Assembly (NCBI GenBank): GCA_021234155.1
Contig: JAJEKV010000040.1
Coordinates: 5,357,229-5,421,228, forward strand
Reading direction: 5' to 3'
DNA: 64,000 bases
From: Isoetes taiwanensis
Lineage: Eukaryota; Streptophyta; Lycopodiopsida; Isoetales; Isoetaceae
Position numbers and translations under genes: made by a program. Numbering within the stretch: the stretch's first letter is position 1; every line of letters starts with the position of its first letter. The notes under the pieces were generated by a model. The model ran no database searches. It saw only the letters and a program-made list of their open reading frames with translations, and was not told where the DNA came from. Shown here in pieces: positions 23,620 to 36,256 of the stretch.

Positions 23620-24030
23620 TTAGAAATGGTTTCCACTCCTGATAGCTTTATCCAACTGATGCAATGAAATACACTGCAGAATTGGAATAACTGGTTTACA
23701 TGCTACAGTCACACAAGCTCTATTAGCCGCGTTAAAGGTAACCTCCTGGATTTCACAATCTATCTTTGCTTTTGCAGCAGCCAAGAACTCCATACCCACA
23801 ATGAGATCATACCGTCCCATGTTCATAATCTCGGCTCCTAGAGTAACGGGTGCTTCTAGCAACTGGATGTTCAAATTAATGCATTGGCCTTGGGTATGAC
23901 AAACTGCTCCACTAGCCAGCGTAATTGGACGCAGTTTCGATCTCAAAGGAGTAAGCTGTAAGGCTTCTGCCATTCTAGGTGAAGCAAAATCGTGCGTACT
24001 ACCCGTATCCATAAGGATGACAAAAGGTTT
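23620..24030 (-). pseudogene. Ty3/gypsy aspartic protease
   Basis: The minus frame 24,012-23,620 starts FVILMDTGSTHDF, holding the retropepsin DTG catalytic motif, and continues to GRYDLIVGMEFLAAAKAKID. This is the second conserved block of plant gypsy proteases. It lies between gag and RT in the normal order. It ends at a stop before the RT frame, so the polyprotein is interrupted. Confidence 0.85.
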
Positions 24031-24099
24031 TCTGCCTACTTGGCCAACCGTGGATATGATGGAAGGTTAACTATCAGCTTGACCTGTTTCAATAGCGGC

Positions 24100-25382
24100 A
24101 TATATCTGGGACTCACCTTGTATATAGTCTGGAGCTTCGTCGTCAGCAATGGTTTGAGGATCAAATGATGGCAACACATCATCCCAATCCACTTCTGCGA
24201 GGGCGGCTTGTGCAGCTGGGGTAACGTATGGGCATTCTTTCATGCGATGTCTTGGTCGGGAACACCGATAACAGGCTCTGTTTCTTCGTAACTGCTCTCG
24301 AGCTTCCTTTGGAATTGCTTGGAATCTCTCACATGGCTCCTATGGCATTAGCAGACTTATTTGGTACATTGAAAGAGACTTTCTTATCCCGCTTCTGATA
24401 GATAGACAGCGGAGGAGGGCTTGGGCTAGGAGAGCATCTCCGATAAGGTGTATAGTTTCTGTTCTAACCAAATGTAGAGGAACGTTGTGGCTGGTATTTG
24501 GGACTATCTTCCTCCAAGCTAAGGGCCTTAGCTTCGGCCTCTGCTACTGTTTTTGGATCTATGGCTCACACCATCTTCCGAAGTGTGGGGGATAACCCCT
24601 CAATATAACCCTCGATTGCCCTGCGTTCGTTAATTCCTGGAACATACAATTGCAGGTGCATGAACTCATCCATGTATGCTTGAACTGCAAGGTTCCTCTG
24701 TTCCAGGTGGTAAAACGTCTGAATCTGTTGGCAGGGGTGTGCTCTGGGGAGATTTTAGCAAAAACTTTGTATTGGCACCTGCCTCATGTCAATCCATGAG
24801 ATTGTGCATATCCTTTCCACCAAATACGAGCTGACCTCGTAAGATTAGTGGCAACAACCTTGCCGATATCTTTTTCTGTAATGCCATATGATTTGCCGAA
24901 CTCATTCATCTCATCTAACCAGGATTCGGCATCCACACCCAATCTGGTCTTATCCAAAAATTGGGTCAATTTTTTCATTGCTTGTGATGGCAGAATCTAT
25001 TGTCTTTTGATACGGGACTTGGCATGATCTCCTAGGACTCGGAGGAATCCGATGACTCAGACGAATCGGAACTTGGACCAGATGATGAATTCCTCCTTAT
25101 ACATTTTGAGCATGCAGATGTGGCTGGAACAGGTACTAGTGCAGGTGGTGGTGGCAGCAGCTGGTGATTAGCGGCATCTGGAACCTCGGGCACGTACTCC
25201 TGTGGTATTGTTGGTGGAAAGTTTTGGAGTACATAAGCCTGGAGCTCAGTAAGCTGATGCTTCATAAGTATGAGCTCTTGCTCTGGAGTTAGATGACCTG
25301 GTTGCACGGGGGTCGCCAAGGAGGGGGCATGCACCGTCGAAAATACAAATAAAGAATAGAGATAAGCAAGACATACAACCAT
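24100..25382 (-). pseudogene. Ty3/gypsy gag with zinc knuckle
   Basis: Minus-strand pieces are collinear. 25,382-25,032 is a Pro- and Ser-rich region. 24,978-24,784 reads WLDEMNEFGKSYGITEKD and WWKGYAQSHG. About 24,715-24,470 reads FYHLEQRNLAVQAYMDEF and IEGYIEGLSPTLRKM, typical of the retrotransposon gag core. A CX2CX4HX4C knuckle (CYRCSRPRHRMKEC) lies near 24,280-24,240. Stops occur after LRKMV and elsewhere. The protein would package the RNA of the element. Confidence 0.85.
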
Positions 25383-25411
25383 CGCTTATAAGTTGCATGC
25401 ATGTCATTCAT

Positions 25412-25598
<187 letters not shown>

Positions 25599-25646
25599 TT
25601 TATTATGTCTATGGGAGGCCTCTAAGGCCTATTAGACAACAAGTGA

Positions 25647-28600
25647 TCACATGTCATCATAAAATAATAGATGAGTTTCTGCATCCTCATCTAGCTCATC
25701 ACTCTCACTCAATACCTCCTCCTCACATACAATAGTGTCTCCATGTAGAGACTCTAAATATGTATTCCTAAATGCCAAAAGTTCTATCATGTATTTCCCT
25801 AGTACATCCCCATGTATTGTGAATAATGTAGGGAGGTCCTCAAAATGTATATCATAGTCATCCCTTAGTGTCTTATATGCCTCGCATTCAAGCAATGTAT
25901 GGCATTCATCCTCTACTTTCCCCTTATCACATAACCTGCAGTATCTCTGATCACGAGGGATGATATTACCCCATCTTCCCACCTCTACCCCCAAATGATG
26001 AGAGCTCAGCCTTAGTCTACAAATTACTTGCCTTTTTTTAATAGAGAGATTGTCCTGCAAATGTCTGGCTGATTCCAGCTGTGGATTAACATTCAGTCTA
26101 TAAAGAAGCATTTTTGTCTTCGGTTGTGACCATAGCTTTTTAGAAATCTGTTCTGATAACCAATTCCTAATATCGTTAGTTTCAATAGCCAACATCTCAT
26201 CCCATTGGATCCCCCACTTATGGAGCCATCTTTTTGCATCATTCAGAATGCCCTTATCTTCCCGGCCAAGAATACCTTATAGGTCATTCTAGATACATCC
26301 ATCAGATCACCTTTTTCATGTATAAAACACATCCGATAAGAGCTTCACCTTCTAAGGGTAAGAAACCACTTTCTCAAACATCATAGCATACCTGGGTCCC
26401 AGCGCTTTTATTCCCAGCCCTACTGTGAGGAATTTCTTCAAAAGACTGCTCTATGTCTTCCCACAAGCATTGAGGAAGACCGGGCCCCATATCTCACATC
26501 CATAAAGAACTACGCTTTGCACTAAAGCCTTAAAAAGTTTTACCTTTAAGTTCCAAGACCACAAATGGATCCGTCTACACATGCTTTGCAGAGCGTATAA
26601 TGCTTTCGTCCTCCCCGATATCCTCTCGTAGGCTATGCGTGCATTCCATCTATGATTCCTCGTGAAAGATAAGTCCTAAATATTTATACGTTATCACGCA
26701 TAATTACCTTGTTTCCTTTGTACTCAAAATTCTGCTCTTGTTTCAAAGACCCCCACCGTCATGATATGTGTCTTATCTAGATTCACTTGCATTCCTGTAA
26801 GGATCACAAAAGGTAGCCGTTATCTAATTGTTCCTCGCATTTGATTTTAGAACGAGACATGAGTACTACATCATCTGCATACATCAACAATTGGATCACA
26901 TATCCATTTATTTCCATCCCTCCCCGGCTATTTTCCTTCATCCATACCTCAAGGCTATCGATAAAGATGCCAAATAATGTCTGAGACATCGGGCACCCCG
27001 CTTCACGCCCATATTCTTTATATATTCATTTGCTTCTAAAGAAAAGGGTGTGATAGCTGAACCAAGACTGCTTCATATAATATCTTAACCGTGATTCGAG
27101 TTCTTGTGGGACTTGTAATGCTTGCATGCGCCCCCCATAGTCTGACTTCTAGGTACCTTATCAAAGGCCTTCACGAAATCTACTGAATGCTAGAAAGATC
27201 GGTTTCTTGAGCCTTTTGTTTTATCAAGAACCGCCTTAAGCACTAATAAGTGGTCCAAATTGATCTCCCAAATTTTAAATCCAAAATTTGAGATTCTGCC
27301 CTCTTGTTATGATTCTCTGCCCATTTATCCAGTTTTCGCTGTATAATTGTTGCAAATAATTTCGCAAAAACATTGCTTACCATTATAGTTCTGTAGTTGT
27401 TTGCATCCTCCTTGGATCCGCTTTTATAAATTGGCACAACCCGATTTAAATTCCAGACTTCTGGAAATCCGCTCTGCAAAGCTTCATTCATCAACCGGAT
27501 TAGTAGTGGCTGTAGCTTAGCTCCAGCCCACTTCAAATGCTCTGCGCACAACCCTTGAGAGTCTCTGGCTTTACCATTTGCCATGGCTTTCGGGCCCTCT
27601 CTTACATCGTCTGGCCGAGACACTAAGGTCTGATTTTGTTTGCCAACATCCTCCTCGATTCTCGCATAATGATATAATTTGTAAACATGTTGCCATAAAT
27701 CATTAGCGTCAAACGGGATAACAGATTTTCTGTATCCTTTCAATGCATTCCAAAAACATTTCGGCTCCGCCAAGAATTTATTACATAAAGTGAGTTGCCT
27801 GCTAGCTATGTATCTTCTTTTTTTCCTCCTGACCAGCCCTTTGTATTTTGCTTTGAGCTGAATTTTCTGATCTGAACTTGCCTTCCGCCATTCTAATTTT
27901 TGCTTTTTACATTCCTGATCAAACCATGCATTGCATGGTAGCCCTTCTATGGACTCTCTAAGGGATGAAGGTTTCTCGTCGCCAAGCGTCTAATACTTCC
28001 ACCAAATGATTATTTAACACATTTAGATCTCCATCCCATGTTTGGACCATCATCATGTGTTCTATCGTGTTTTGTAACCTTCTTTAAAATTAAAATTCAT
28101 GTTATAGCCCCCCACCGATCCTTATTATTATCCGGCTGACATGTTTGAGCCACTCTGATTTTATATTGAACTGCAAGGCACAATGATCAGATTCTAACTC
28201 TTCATTCCCTATTATAAAATTGCTGATGCTATCTACTGCTTCTTCAGATATTATCAAATAATCGACGGTGCTTCTTTCCCTCACAGTATTTTACACCTAA
28301 CACGGGAATCATTGAGTCCATTGCATATTAATAAGTTTGCACTGCTACAAAGATCCAAGAATTGCCTTCCTACTTTCGTAGTCACCGAATCTTTAGAAAT
28401 TCTCTTCCTGCCCGCCTTTGTTTGTTCATCCTCTGCCATCGTCTCTAGCCAAAGCGGATCTTTATCACCACAGAATATTGCAGACTGCGCATCACCTATT
28501 CGAGCATTGAAGTCACCTGTCAACAGAATATGGCCCTTCTCCTGATATGTCATGATGTCATTTTCTAGAGCAAAGAAAATATCTTCTTCCCCATGTTCGA

Positions 28601-28910
28601 TATGTGCATATACATTTTTGTGTTTTGGTGCGAAATAGCAAACTGCCATCATATATGGACCTCGGCCTGTCATCAATTCCAGCCAAATATACTGTCCGTT
28701 TACATCCTTTTTAATTCCTCTGATCATATTCTTACATTCCGGTCTAACATAGCAAGCAATACCGCCATTTCCCATTTCCCCGGCTTTAAACCTCTTGTTA
28801 TAAACTGAGTAAACCATGTCAAAATGATCGATCTCTGGTAGGGCATAGAGGTTTTCCTTTGTTGTTTCTACAAAACATATTATATCTACTTCTTCCAGCA
28901 TTTCCTTCAT
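25647..28910 (-). pseudogene. LINE ORF2: endonuclease, reverse transcriptase, zinc motif
   Basis: The pieces are in order. The endonuclease frame 28,910-28,281 has ICFVETTKEN and LLTGDFNARIGD. A continuation at 28,284-28,102 has STVDYLIISEE and ELESDHCAL. RT frame 27,773-27,243 has AMANGKARDSQGL, WNLNRVVPIYKSGSK and NNYRTIMVSNVFAKLF. Frame 26,989-26,804 has the catalytic box MYADDVVLMS. The C-terminal frame 26,195-25,647 has CRLCDKGKVEDECHTLLEC. All core catalytic blocks survive but at least four frame breaks separate them, so it cannot make a single protein. It would nick target DNA and copy its own RNA. Clade not assigned. Confidence 0.88.
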
Positions 28911-28979
28911 ACTCAGAACCTTATCTATTGTAAGCCGGTTGATGTTCCAGACTACAATTTTAAGGTCCTCCCCGAATCC

Positions 28980-29435
28980 CTATCCCACTACTACCTTCCC
29001 TTTTACCCATTTTACCGGCTGGTTCTTGGTCTTTGCCTCCTTGAATCTGACTAATTCCTGTTTTTTCTCCTGTAATTGGTCTTTGGTAAGGTCTTCATTC
29101 AGCCATATAAGCTTCCCTTTCAATTTAAACCGCTGTCTCAATATCTTGTTTTTGTCTTCCTTATTTCCAAATTTCACTAAGACATGCCTTGTTCCCTGTT
29201 CCTTCTTACCAATCCGGAATGCTTCCATCACATTCACATCATGCACTTGAAGCTCTTCTCCGAAGAATTTTAAACAGATTTCCTTTGTCTTCTCTTGGTC
29301 TTCTTCGGGAAGACCCACAATCCGGATATTGTAGGCCCTGTATCTTCTCTCCTGTGCTTCAACATACTCCTCAAATGCATTCTTCAACTCGGTTACATCC
29401 TCCTCATCTTCTTTATCCTGTTTTGTCTCATTCAA
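28980..29435 (-). pseudogene. LINE ORF1-like RNA-binding protein
   Basis: The 151-residue frame lies directly upstream of ORF2. It has an acidic, helix-prone start (KEDEEDVTELKNAFEEYVEA), then RRYRAYNIRIVGLPEE, the usual opening of the L1 ORF1 RRM-like domain. Next comes VMEAFRIGKKEQGTRHVLVK and a basic end. It is open to its stop. Coding probably extends further upstream, where the frame is disturbed. It would coat LINE RNA. Confidence 0.75.
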
Positions 29436-29898
29436 ATCCTGTATTTCAGATTTAACAGCCTTAAACTTACGCCTTAATATGCTCGAAATCCTTCCTTAAT
29501 CTGCTCATTTTCCATTCTTAAGCCTTGGATTTCGCCATCAATTTGTCTTCCCGATCGCTTGCCTCCTTCCTAATGATACCAATTCCGTCCAAAGATCCTT
29601 CAAGGATATCTCTCGCATCCCCATCGTAGTCTGTCTCCATGTTTTTGAGTTTCTTGATTGCTTTTTAGATCCCATGTCTCTGCCCAAGCCAAAATCAAGC
29701 CCTAGAGAGAGAGAGAGAGAAGAAGAAGAAGAAGAAGAGATTTTAACGTCACGCCACAAGGCAGCGTCCTATCGGACATGTGACACTTTACAACACACCC
29801 AGATGGGTCCTGCCCCCACCACTTTACATTGCTGAAGTGGGTCCTTCCCCCACTAACTTTACATTGCATGGCCACTTTCACAACGAGGCGTTGAACCC

Positions 29899-30042
<144 letters not shown>

Positions 30043-30159
30043 ATAAGATAGAATATATCAAAAAGCTATATTAATGAATGGCATATAAGAGCCAAATTCT
30101 TTAATACATATTTCTTAATGGCCTAAGGCCATAAATCTATAATAAAGAATACATTTAGG

Positions 30160-31687
30160 AACTAGGTCCTGCATCCTCATCCATCGGAGTAGGAGGCGGC
30201 GGCGGTTGGCAGTGTCGAAGTAAAGTGACACCGGGGCTAATGGTAAGAGCAACCACAGAGGCAATCTTCGGGGAAAACGCCGTGGCCAATGGAGCAGCCA
30301 CAAGGAGTCTTCATGCTCATCCATGGTGCAATATCCTGCCCTAGGCCGGTCAAAGCAAGATCCCAACGCACGAGCACATATGTGAGCATGCAACCTAGAG
30401 CTTCTTATGTCCGGCTAAGGTGGATAGAGCACGGAGTGCCCACCATGATTCCTCGTCCTCTGAAGCCAGATCTCGAGCAATGCAGAGGACATGCGCTTGC
30501 TTAAAAGCCAAAAGGAAGAAGCGAGTGGTGTGGTTTCCCAAGGCACGAGCCTCAGGAATAACAGAGGTGAGTTTCTCCTTGTCGAGGTCTATAATCACCT
30601 CCTCTTCCTTGGCTTCTTGCTTTTCTTCCCTCAAATGATCCTTGTTGTCACAAAGATCTTTTTCCTCTAGTTCATCCGATTCCATAGGAATGTCCACCAT
30701 ATTAATGTTTGGAACGTGAGGTCCCATAGCAGCAAAGGCTTCGTCAGGTGGTTGTGATGGAGCCTCTTGCAACATAAGATGTCATAAGCGCAAGAGGGCG
30801 TCAACTGGCTCGATAATCTCCTGATGAAACTCAAGGAGTTGTTGCACCTTGGAGGGGAGCTCGGCCGGGCTGAAGTCGATGAAATCATCCATACAATACC
30901 CGGCGAGCTCATATAAGACACGTGCATTCATCTTGGATTTGAGATCAGCAATAATGTGGTATGTCCACATGATATCCTCCAATAGAAGGTATTCTTGACC
31001 CTCATGCTGGATAACTGGGAGAGTATCCAGTTCTGTAAGTTGAGCTCCTTGGTCTCGATGTAGCGGCATTTGCTCAGCAACTGCTTCCAACGAACAAAGT
31101 CATCCTTACTGACACGATCGTCGTCTTTCTCAGCTAGTATAGCCAGCACTTTTCCCTTCTCTACATGCAAGACTTCATCATCGATATATTGGTCCATGAG
31201 AATGGCCAAGGCAAACTTTACATCGAAGTACCTCTGGCCCTCAGCTGCACGACAGGTGGGTGATTGGCCCATCGGAGCTTCCCTTTTAGCATGTTGGTGG
31301 CATGAGAGTCACCCCCCCCAACATCTCCCACAGACTCTCCCTCTCTAAATAGAGGTGAAGCAGGTCTCCAAGATTGATGCAGAGCGGAAGCATCTCCTGA
31401 GTATAGAACTCAAGAAATGCAGCATAACCTAGGTGTGCCTGCATGTTGGTGACCAAGTCGATATCTTGGAGCAAGTAGGGATGAAGCAGGCCGAATGGAA
31501 CCTGAGGATCCCAGTGCTCACCGTCCTGGTACCATTGGAGAAGTGTAGGAGCATCCACTTGCGCAAGAGTGAGGTAGAGGAGGACAATAGAACAAAGAGA
31601 GTGAACGAGAAGTGCAACCCCCCTCCCCCCCCTTTTTTTAAGTGTCACTTTATTTAAAAGTGTGTTGATGTCAACGTCAGATGTCAT
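30160..31687 (-). pseudogene. Unrecognised decayed protein with acidic, proline-rich end
   Basis: Adjacent minus-strand frames read as one broken protein. 31,687-31,286 holds TLLQWYQDGEHWDPQVPFG and FLEFYTQEMLPLCINLGDL. 31,272-30,928 holds YFDVKFALAILMDQYIDDEV and DDFVRWKQLLSKCRYIETK. 31,090-30,782 holds LEDIMWTYHIIADLKSK and FIDFSPAELPSKVQQLLE. 30,775-30,395 holds KEEEVIIDLDKEKLTSV and ARALGNHTTRFFLLAFKQ. About 30,297-30,163 ends PPPPPTPMDEDAGPSS and stop. At least three frameshifts separate them. I recognise no domain. It lies downstream of the H3-like frame on the same strand, so the two could be parts of one transcript or polyprotein. Confidence 0.45.
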
Positions 31688-31849
31688 TAATAATAATAAT
31701 TATTTAAAACAAAAATTTCCTTTTTTTTCCATAATTAATTATGAAATTAAACACAGCAAGAGATTATGGACATAAATTGAAGTTCTTATATTCACATCCG
31801 AAGTTATATATAACAAAATAATTTACAAAATTGCGTGGGAAAATGGGGG

Positions 31850-33004
31850 CTAATTGTGGTCCCTCCAAATCCTCCTTGCCAAGGCCAAATCCTTTGACAT
31901 GATGGTAACCCTCTTAGCATGGATAGCGCAGAGGTTGGCATCCCCAAAAAGGGCCACCAAGTAGTCTTCGACAGCCTCTTAGAGGGCGAGCATAGCAAAG
32001 GTTTGGAACCGAAAGTCGGTCCGATACTCCTGTGCTATCTCTCGGACCAGGCACTGGAAGGGAAGCTTCCGTAACAGAAGTTATGTAGTCTTTTGGTACT
32101 TCCGGATCTCCCTCAATGCCACGGTACCGGGTCTAAACCTATGAGGCTTCCGTTGCTGAGGCGGCTTCTTGGGAAGGGTCTTGCCCCCTGACACGGGGCA
32201 AGGTCGCGCAGCGTCCACGCGATCCTGCCAGCGGGCAGAGCTCGTGGCCTTGCCAAGACTCTCCACCGCTTGGAGCTTCTCCTTGTAGGTGCTCCCCGGC
32301 TTGCATGCTGTGCTTTTCTGCCTCTGTTTGACAATGGGAACTTCAGTTTGGTCCGGAGCCCGTTGCATATTATGCTCCTCATCTTGCTGAGCCTCGTGCT
32401 GGGTCTCTCGGTCAGCATTTTGCTTGGCGGCTTGCTCGACTCGTTGCTGCTTTGCCCGTTCAGCTTCTTGTTGTGCGATGTATGCAGCCATATGCTCTTC
32501 TATCTCGGCGAGGCGACATGCGTTAACCCTCCTCATCAACTCAATATTGTATTTGTCCGGCCTAGCTTGCATGTCCTGCTGAATGAGTTGCACGAGGTCC
32601 ACGGTGAGGTATGCTGGAATATCGTCTCAACTCCTCGTCAAAGTGGTAGGGGAAGGTAAATGGGATTCCCGGCAACTATGGCATGCCCCTCGCACAGGTA
32701 GATATGCTCCCTACATCGGGACTTTGGTTCTCCTCGCTCCATCTCCCATGCGTCGTCAGTTATGGCTAGCCCTAGGTTGCTTCACCAAGGTATGGCTCCC
32801 CTAGGGCATTCAAATTCACCAAGAAGTGCTCCTCAGGTCGAAAATGGGATAAGGCACCCTATCTCCAGTGGCGAACTGCTTAACAAGCTCTGTCAAGAGG
32901 AGCCCGAGCTTTTTCAGATTCTTGGCGAGTTGGTCACCAAGCTCGGCAAAGATTTGGCTCATGTTGAGGTTATAATAACTAACAAACTGCCGGGTACGGG
33001 CCAT
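31850..33004 (-). pseudogene. Histone H3-like fold with long N-terminal extension
   Basis: The frame from about 32,140 down to 31,850 reads [20 protein letters not shown], then [20 protein letters not shown], then [13 protein letters not shown] and LARRI, ending RDHN. About three quarters of the ~98 fold residues match canonical H3 as I recall it. Two in-frame TAA codons (32,081-32,083; 31,979-31,981) sit where H3 has Glu and Gln. There is no frameshift across the fold. Upstream in the same frame are a [12 protein letters not shown] tail reminiscent of ARKSTGGKAP, a Gln/Glu/Ala-rich coiled-coil-like region ([20 protein letters not shown]), and more. Further upstream and frame-shifted, a segment opens MARTRQFV at 33,004, with the H3-like start MART(R/K)Q in an ACCATGG context. 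The loop 1 length is that of canonical H3, not of a typical CENH3. Intact expression is unlikely. Confidence 0.75.
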
Positions 33005-33009
33005 GGTCA

Positions 33010-33670
33010 TGTGCACACAAGAAGGTGTGGAAGTAGGGCGCTCGTACGGCGGTGGCGGCGGCGGGCAATGGTCATGGCTATGGCGAAGCGTCCACTTCTC
33101 CAGCGGCTATGGCGGATGGACGAGGCAGCAGGCGGAAAAAAATCGAAATTAAAAAAAAAAATAATAACCATCACTTTTGAAATTTTAAATTTCATTTTTT
33201 TAATAAAAATTTTTATACGACAAAAATACGCGTCACTTTTTATATGGGAAAAAATACAGAGGCATGATAGGGGATTTTCGCGTTTATTTTTGAATTCTAA
33301 GACTTGATTTCACTAATCACGCCCCTTTTGCTCCAGAGCCCATTTGATGTCATTTTGACGCCGGTCACCTATGTCCCTTAGCTAATTGGACTGTCCGCGA
33401 CGCGTTGATGCAAGAATCGCCTCCATCAGAGTTACCTAGAAAAGGTTATAGCCCTTGGGGTGCAAGAGACATCGTTCTTCCAAAACTTAACTGAACTTTG
33501 TCTAATAACTCACACTTTAAACTCTAACTAGCTCATTTCTCTCTTAACTAGGCCAACACTCATGCTAACTATGGGATTGGGGTAGTTTATCCTAGATTAA
33601 AGTCCCCTACATTAACCAATATAACGGGTTAGAATGTGGCCAGCGTAATGATCTGGTCCACAAAAATCAT
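33010..33670 (-). other. Retrotransposon leader and unassigned DNA
   Basis: The stretch between the H3-like start and the primer-binding site holds a GC-rich block (33,040-33,120), an A/T-rich block (33,140-33,300) and unique-looking sequence. No supported gene. A leader of this kind is expected 3' of the PBS in a minus-strand element. Confidence 0.4.
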
Positions 33671-33683
33671 GCTCTGATACCAC
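33671..33683 (-). other. Primer-binding site (initiator Met tRNA type)
   Basis: The minus strand reads GTGGTATCAGAGC immediately after the CACA end of the 5' LTR. TGGTATCAGAGC is the standard plant site complementary to the 3' end of initiator methionine tRNA, which primes minus-strand DNA synthesis. Its position fixes the LTR at 33,684-35,047 as the 5' LTR. Confidence 0.9.
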
Positions 33684-35047
33684 TGTGACGCTCCCAGGAT
33701 CTATAAGATGCTCTCATCGTACAAATACGGGAAATTCTGCTCCCTTGGCGACTACATCGGTGTGGGAAGGCCCTCCGTCTAACTCGGACCACTTGGGATG
33801 GCCAAGTGTCCGGGTGAAGGACAAGAAGTTGTCATTCATCCCACGTGCTCTATGGGAATCCTATACAGCAGAAGCATACATACATGTTAGCACCTAGCAA
33901 GCATACACAAAATAATATACCATCATGAAGGGTGGTCCATCCATATCTCCCATACCCCGAGGTCAGACTCAAGAGAGGTCGATTAATGGTCAGGGCCTCC
34001 GGATAACAACAGACAGAAGTATAACATGGCGTTGGCTAGCATAAAACAATGACTAGGGTAGTCCATTCCATCCATCCCTCCTGTGCACACTTTGCAGATA
34101 GGATGAATCATGCTATGGCAGGGTTGTAGCCTTCCGGAGACGTAATCTCATGGAGTCACCCTATGAGACTACTTCAGATTACATCTCCCCAGTCCGATGA
34201 GGCAGGAAAGGGATGACTCCCCCCCAAAATCACAATGGATCCATGTGTGTGCTAGAGGATACGTGCCACTCGGGTGCACACGCATCCGTACTCGACTTAC
34301 CCCTCTAAATCTATACCGAGTCCAGGACGTCCTATTAGGCACATATCCTGCGACCCGGGGGTGTCAGACCCATACCCGGCCCACACTCAGTGACCGACTA
34401 TAAGCCTAGCACACTGTAGGAGCCCCAGTAGCCATGCTCAGCAAGGCTCCACCCCCACTTCACTAGTTGTGACCGTTATTTGGTGTTGAACCACATCATA
34501 GCATCTACAACCTGGTAGGCTCTTGTGCACAGGCTGCAATTACTGGGTCTTAAGGGTTCTAGCTAGGAACATGTCTACTACTACTGAGCTTTTCAGGTCT
34601 GTACCCACCCTTAATCCCAAGCATATGAGAGGAACAGAGAGAGAACATAATCATACATAGAACATCCATCATCATCTTAGTAGCACATAAAAGAGAATTT
34701 ACCCATCCATCTAGTCATACAAGGGTTAGCTGAAGCACAAACTATCTAGAGACTAACCGGTCTCTTGGCTAGAGCCATTAGCACGAAAGGCTTCCATTCT
34801 TCAGGTCAGGGTACAGTGGCAGGCAGCTCCTCCCTTATCCAACTCTTCCCAAATCGATTTGGGGCAGAATGAGGGGGTAGGGCCCCATTTGCCCCCCAAT
34901 TTTAGCAAGTTTTCCCTGGCCATTTGAATTGGGCCAGGTGGCGCTATCTAGTTGGCTTACCTTTACTAATTAAAGACATTATTTACTAATTAATTGCATT
35001 AATTAGTCTAATTAGCTTAATTAACTTACAATTTAGCATAGCTAACA
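33684..35047 (-). repeat. 5' LTR of the Ty3 element
   Basis: About 1,364 bp. On the minus strand it begins TGTTAGC and ends GCGTCACA, with the primer-binding site next to it. It aligns with 10,444-11,329 plus 16,013-16,535. It lacks about 50 bp present in the other copy and has no CACTA insertion, so it preserves the empty site (GGTAGGCTCTTGTGCACAGG). Confidence 0.88.
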
Positions 35048-36250
35048 AAAGCCCTTTTAGGTTAGCCCAAGTTATCCCCTAATGACCCATAAGGCCTAAT
35101 TATACTCTAGTGACATGTCATAGTATTTATACATACATTGTATAATTATATGGAACGTCACATAAAAATATCTATAAGGATGTGTTGTCTGGACCATATC
35201 CCAGTATCGATGCCCAAATTGACCCATCCACAAACTGTTGTATGCACAAAATGTTATGTAAAGCTCATTTAGCCAATTTTCATCTGTTTCACTGGTAGTA
35301 TCCATAATTCAAAATTGATTATAAAAATGAACTGTCATCAATGCCGTTAAAATTTATAATCAAATTATTATCTCTTTAAGAATTCCTTGATCTTCTGGTC
35401 TCACATTGGATTAATGAACTAACCATGAAGACAAGGAGACCTATACCTAGTGCGAAGTGCAATCATGCTATATTATCCAAACCTTATGGTAGTTTCTAGT
35501 ACAGGTCAACTCTCCCTTAGTGTTTGATTTTACAATTGAACAATATGTAGACGTGCTAGAATCTAATGATATAATGCCACTCGAGTTATTCTAATGGAAT
35601 GGTTATTCTATGTTAGAAACAAGTCAAAAGTTGTTTGGCCAAGAAAGCCATGCCCTAAAGTGAAAAGGGATGAAATTGAAAGCCACTGAGAGAATATACT
35701 ATTAAGAAGTTAAGATTTTTCATTGACATAACATAGTTGTTTGTCCTTATCTCTGCTTCAATGGCTGCGTCTGAAAACTGCACATATGACCGTCTTCAGG
35801 ACAATGATCATGTGCCGAGAAGGATATTTTCCCATCCACACTTGGCATTTGAAGAAAAAGGATAATATCAGATCTTTGATATGAACACAGGCTATGACTT
35901 GGTCACTACAACTAGGATTCAATGCAGCTATTGCTCACGGTTTTATCATGTGTCCATGGATCATTTTTCTTTCTCCTTTCGAAGTTTTATTTATTACTAA
36001 TAGACTATTCCATTTAAGAAAAGCAAGAATGTGACATGTGCATAATATGCTTCTGGATCAAACACAAAATCTTCAAAGCATGAACCCTAATAATCAGCAT
36101 AAATGGGACCCTGGTAGTTTGTTATAATGGGAACAACTATAACTTTTGCTATATTCTTCTTATCCCTTCTGTTAGAACTAGAAAATCGTAACAAAATCTA
36201 ACATCTCTTTACTTGTGAACTATGATGGAGCAATGCTTTTGAGGCTTTTC
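35048..36250. other. No gene recognised
   Basis: A/T-rich unique-looking DNA between the LTR and the duplicated region upstream of the PP2A gene. Only short frames without family features. Confidence 0.3.
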
Positions 36251-36256
36251 CTTAAA

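Noticed and set aside
31850-32140. Centromeric H3 (CENH3)
   Set aside because: The fold lacks the longer loop 1 typical of plant CENH3 and matches canonical H3 at most positions; the long N-tail alone is not enough.
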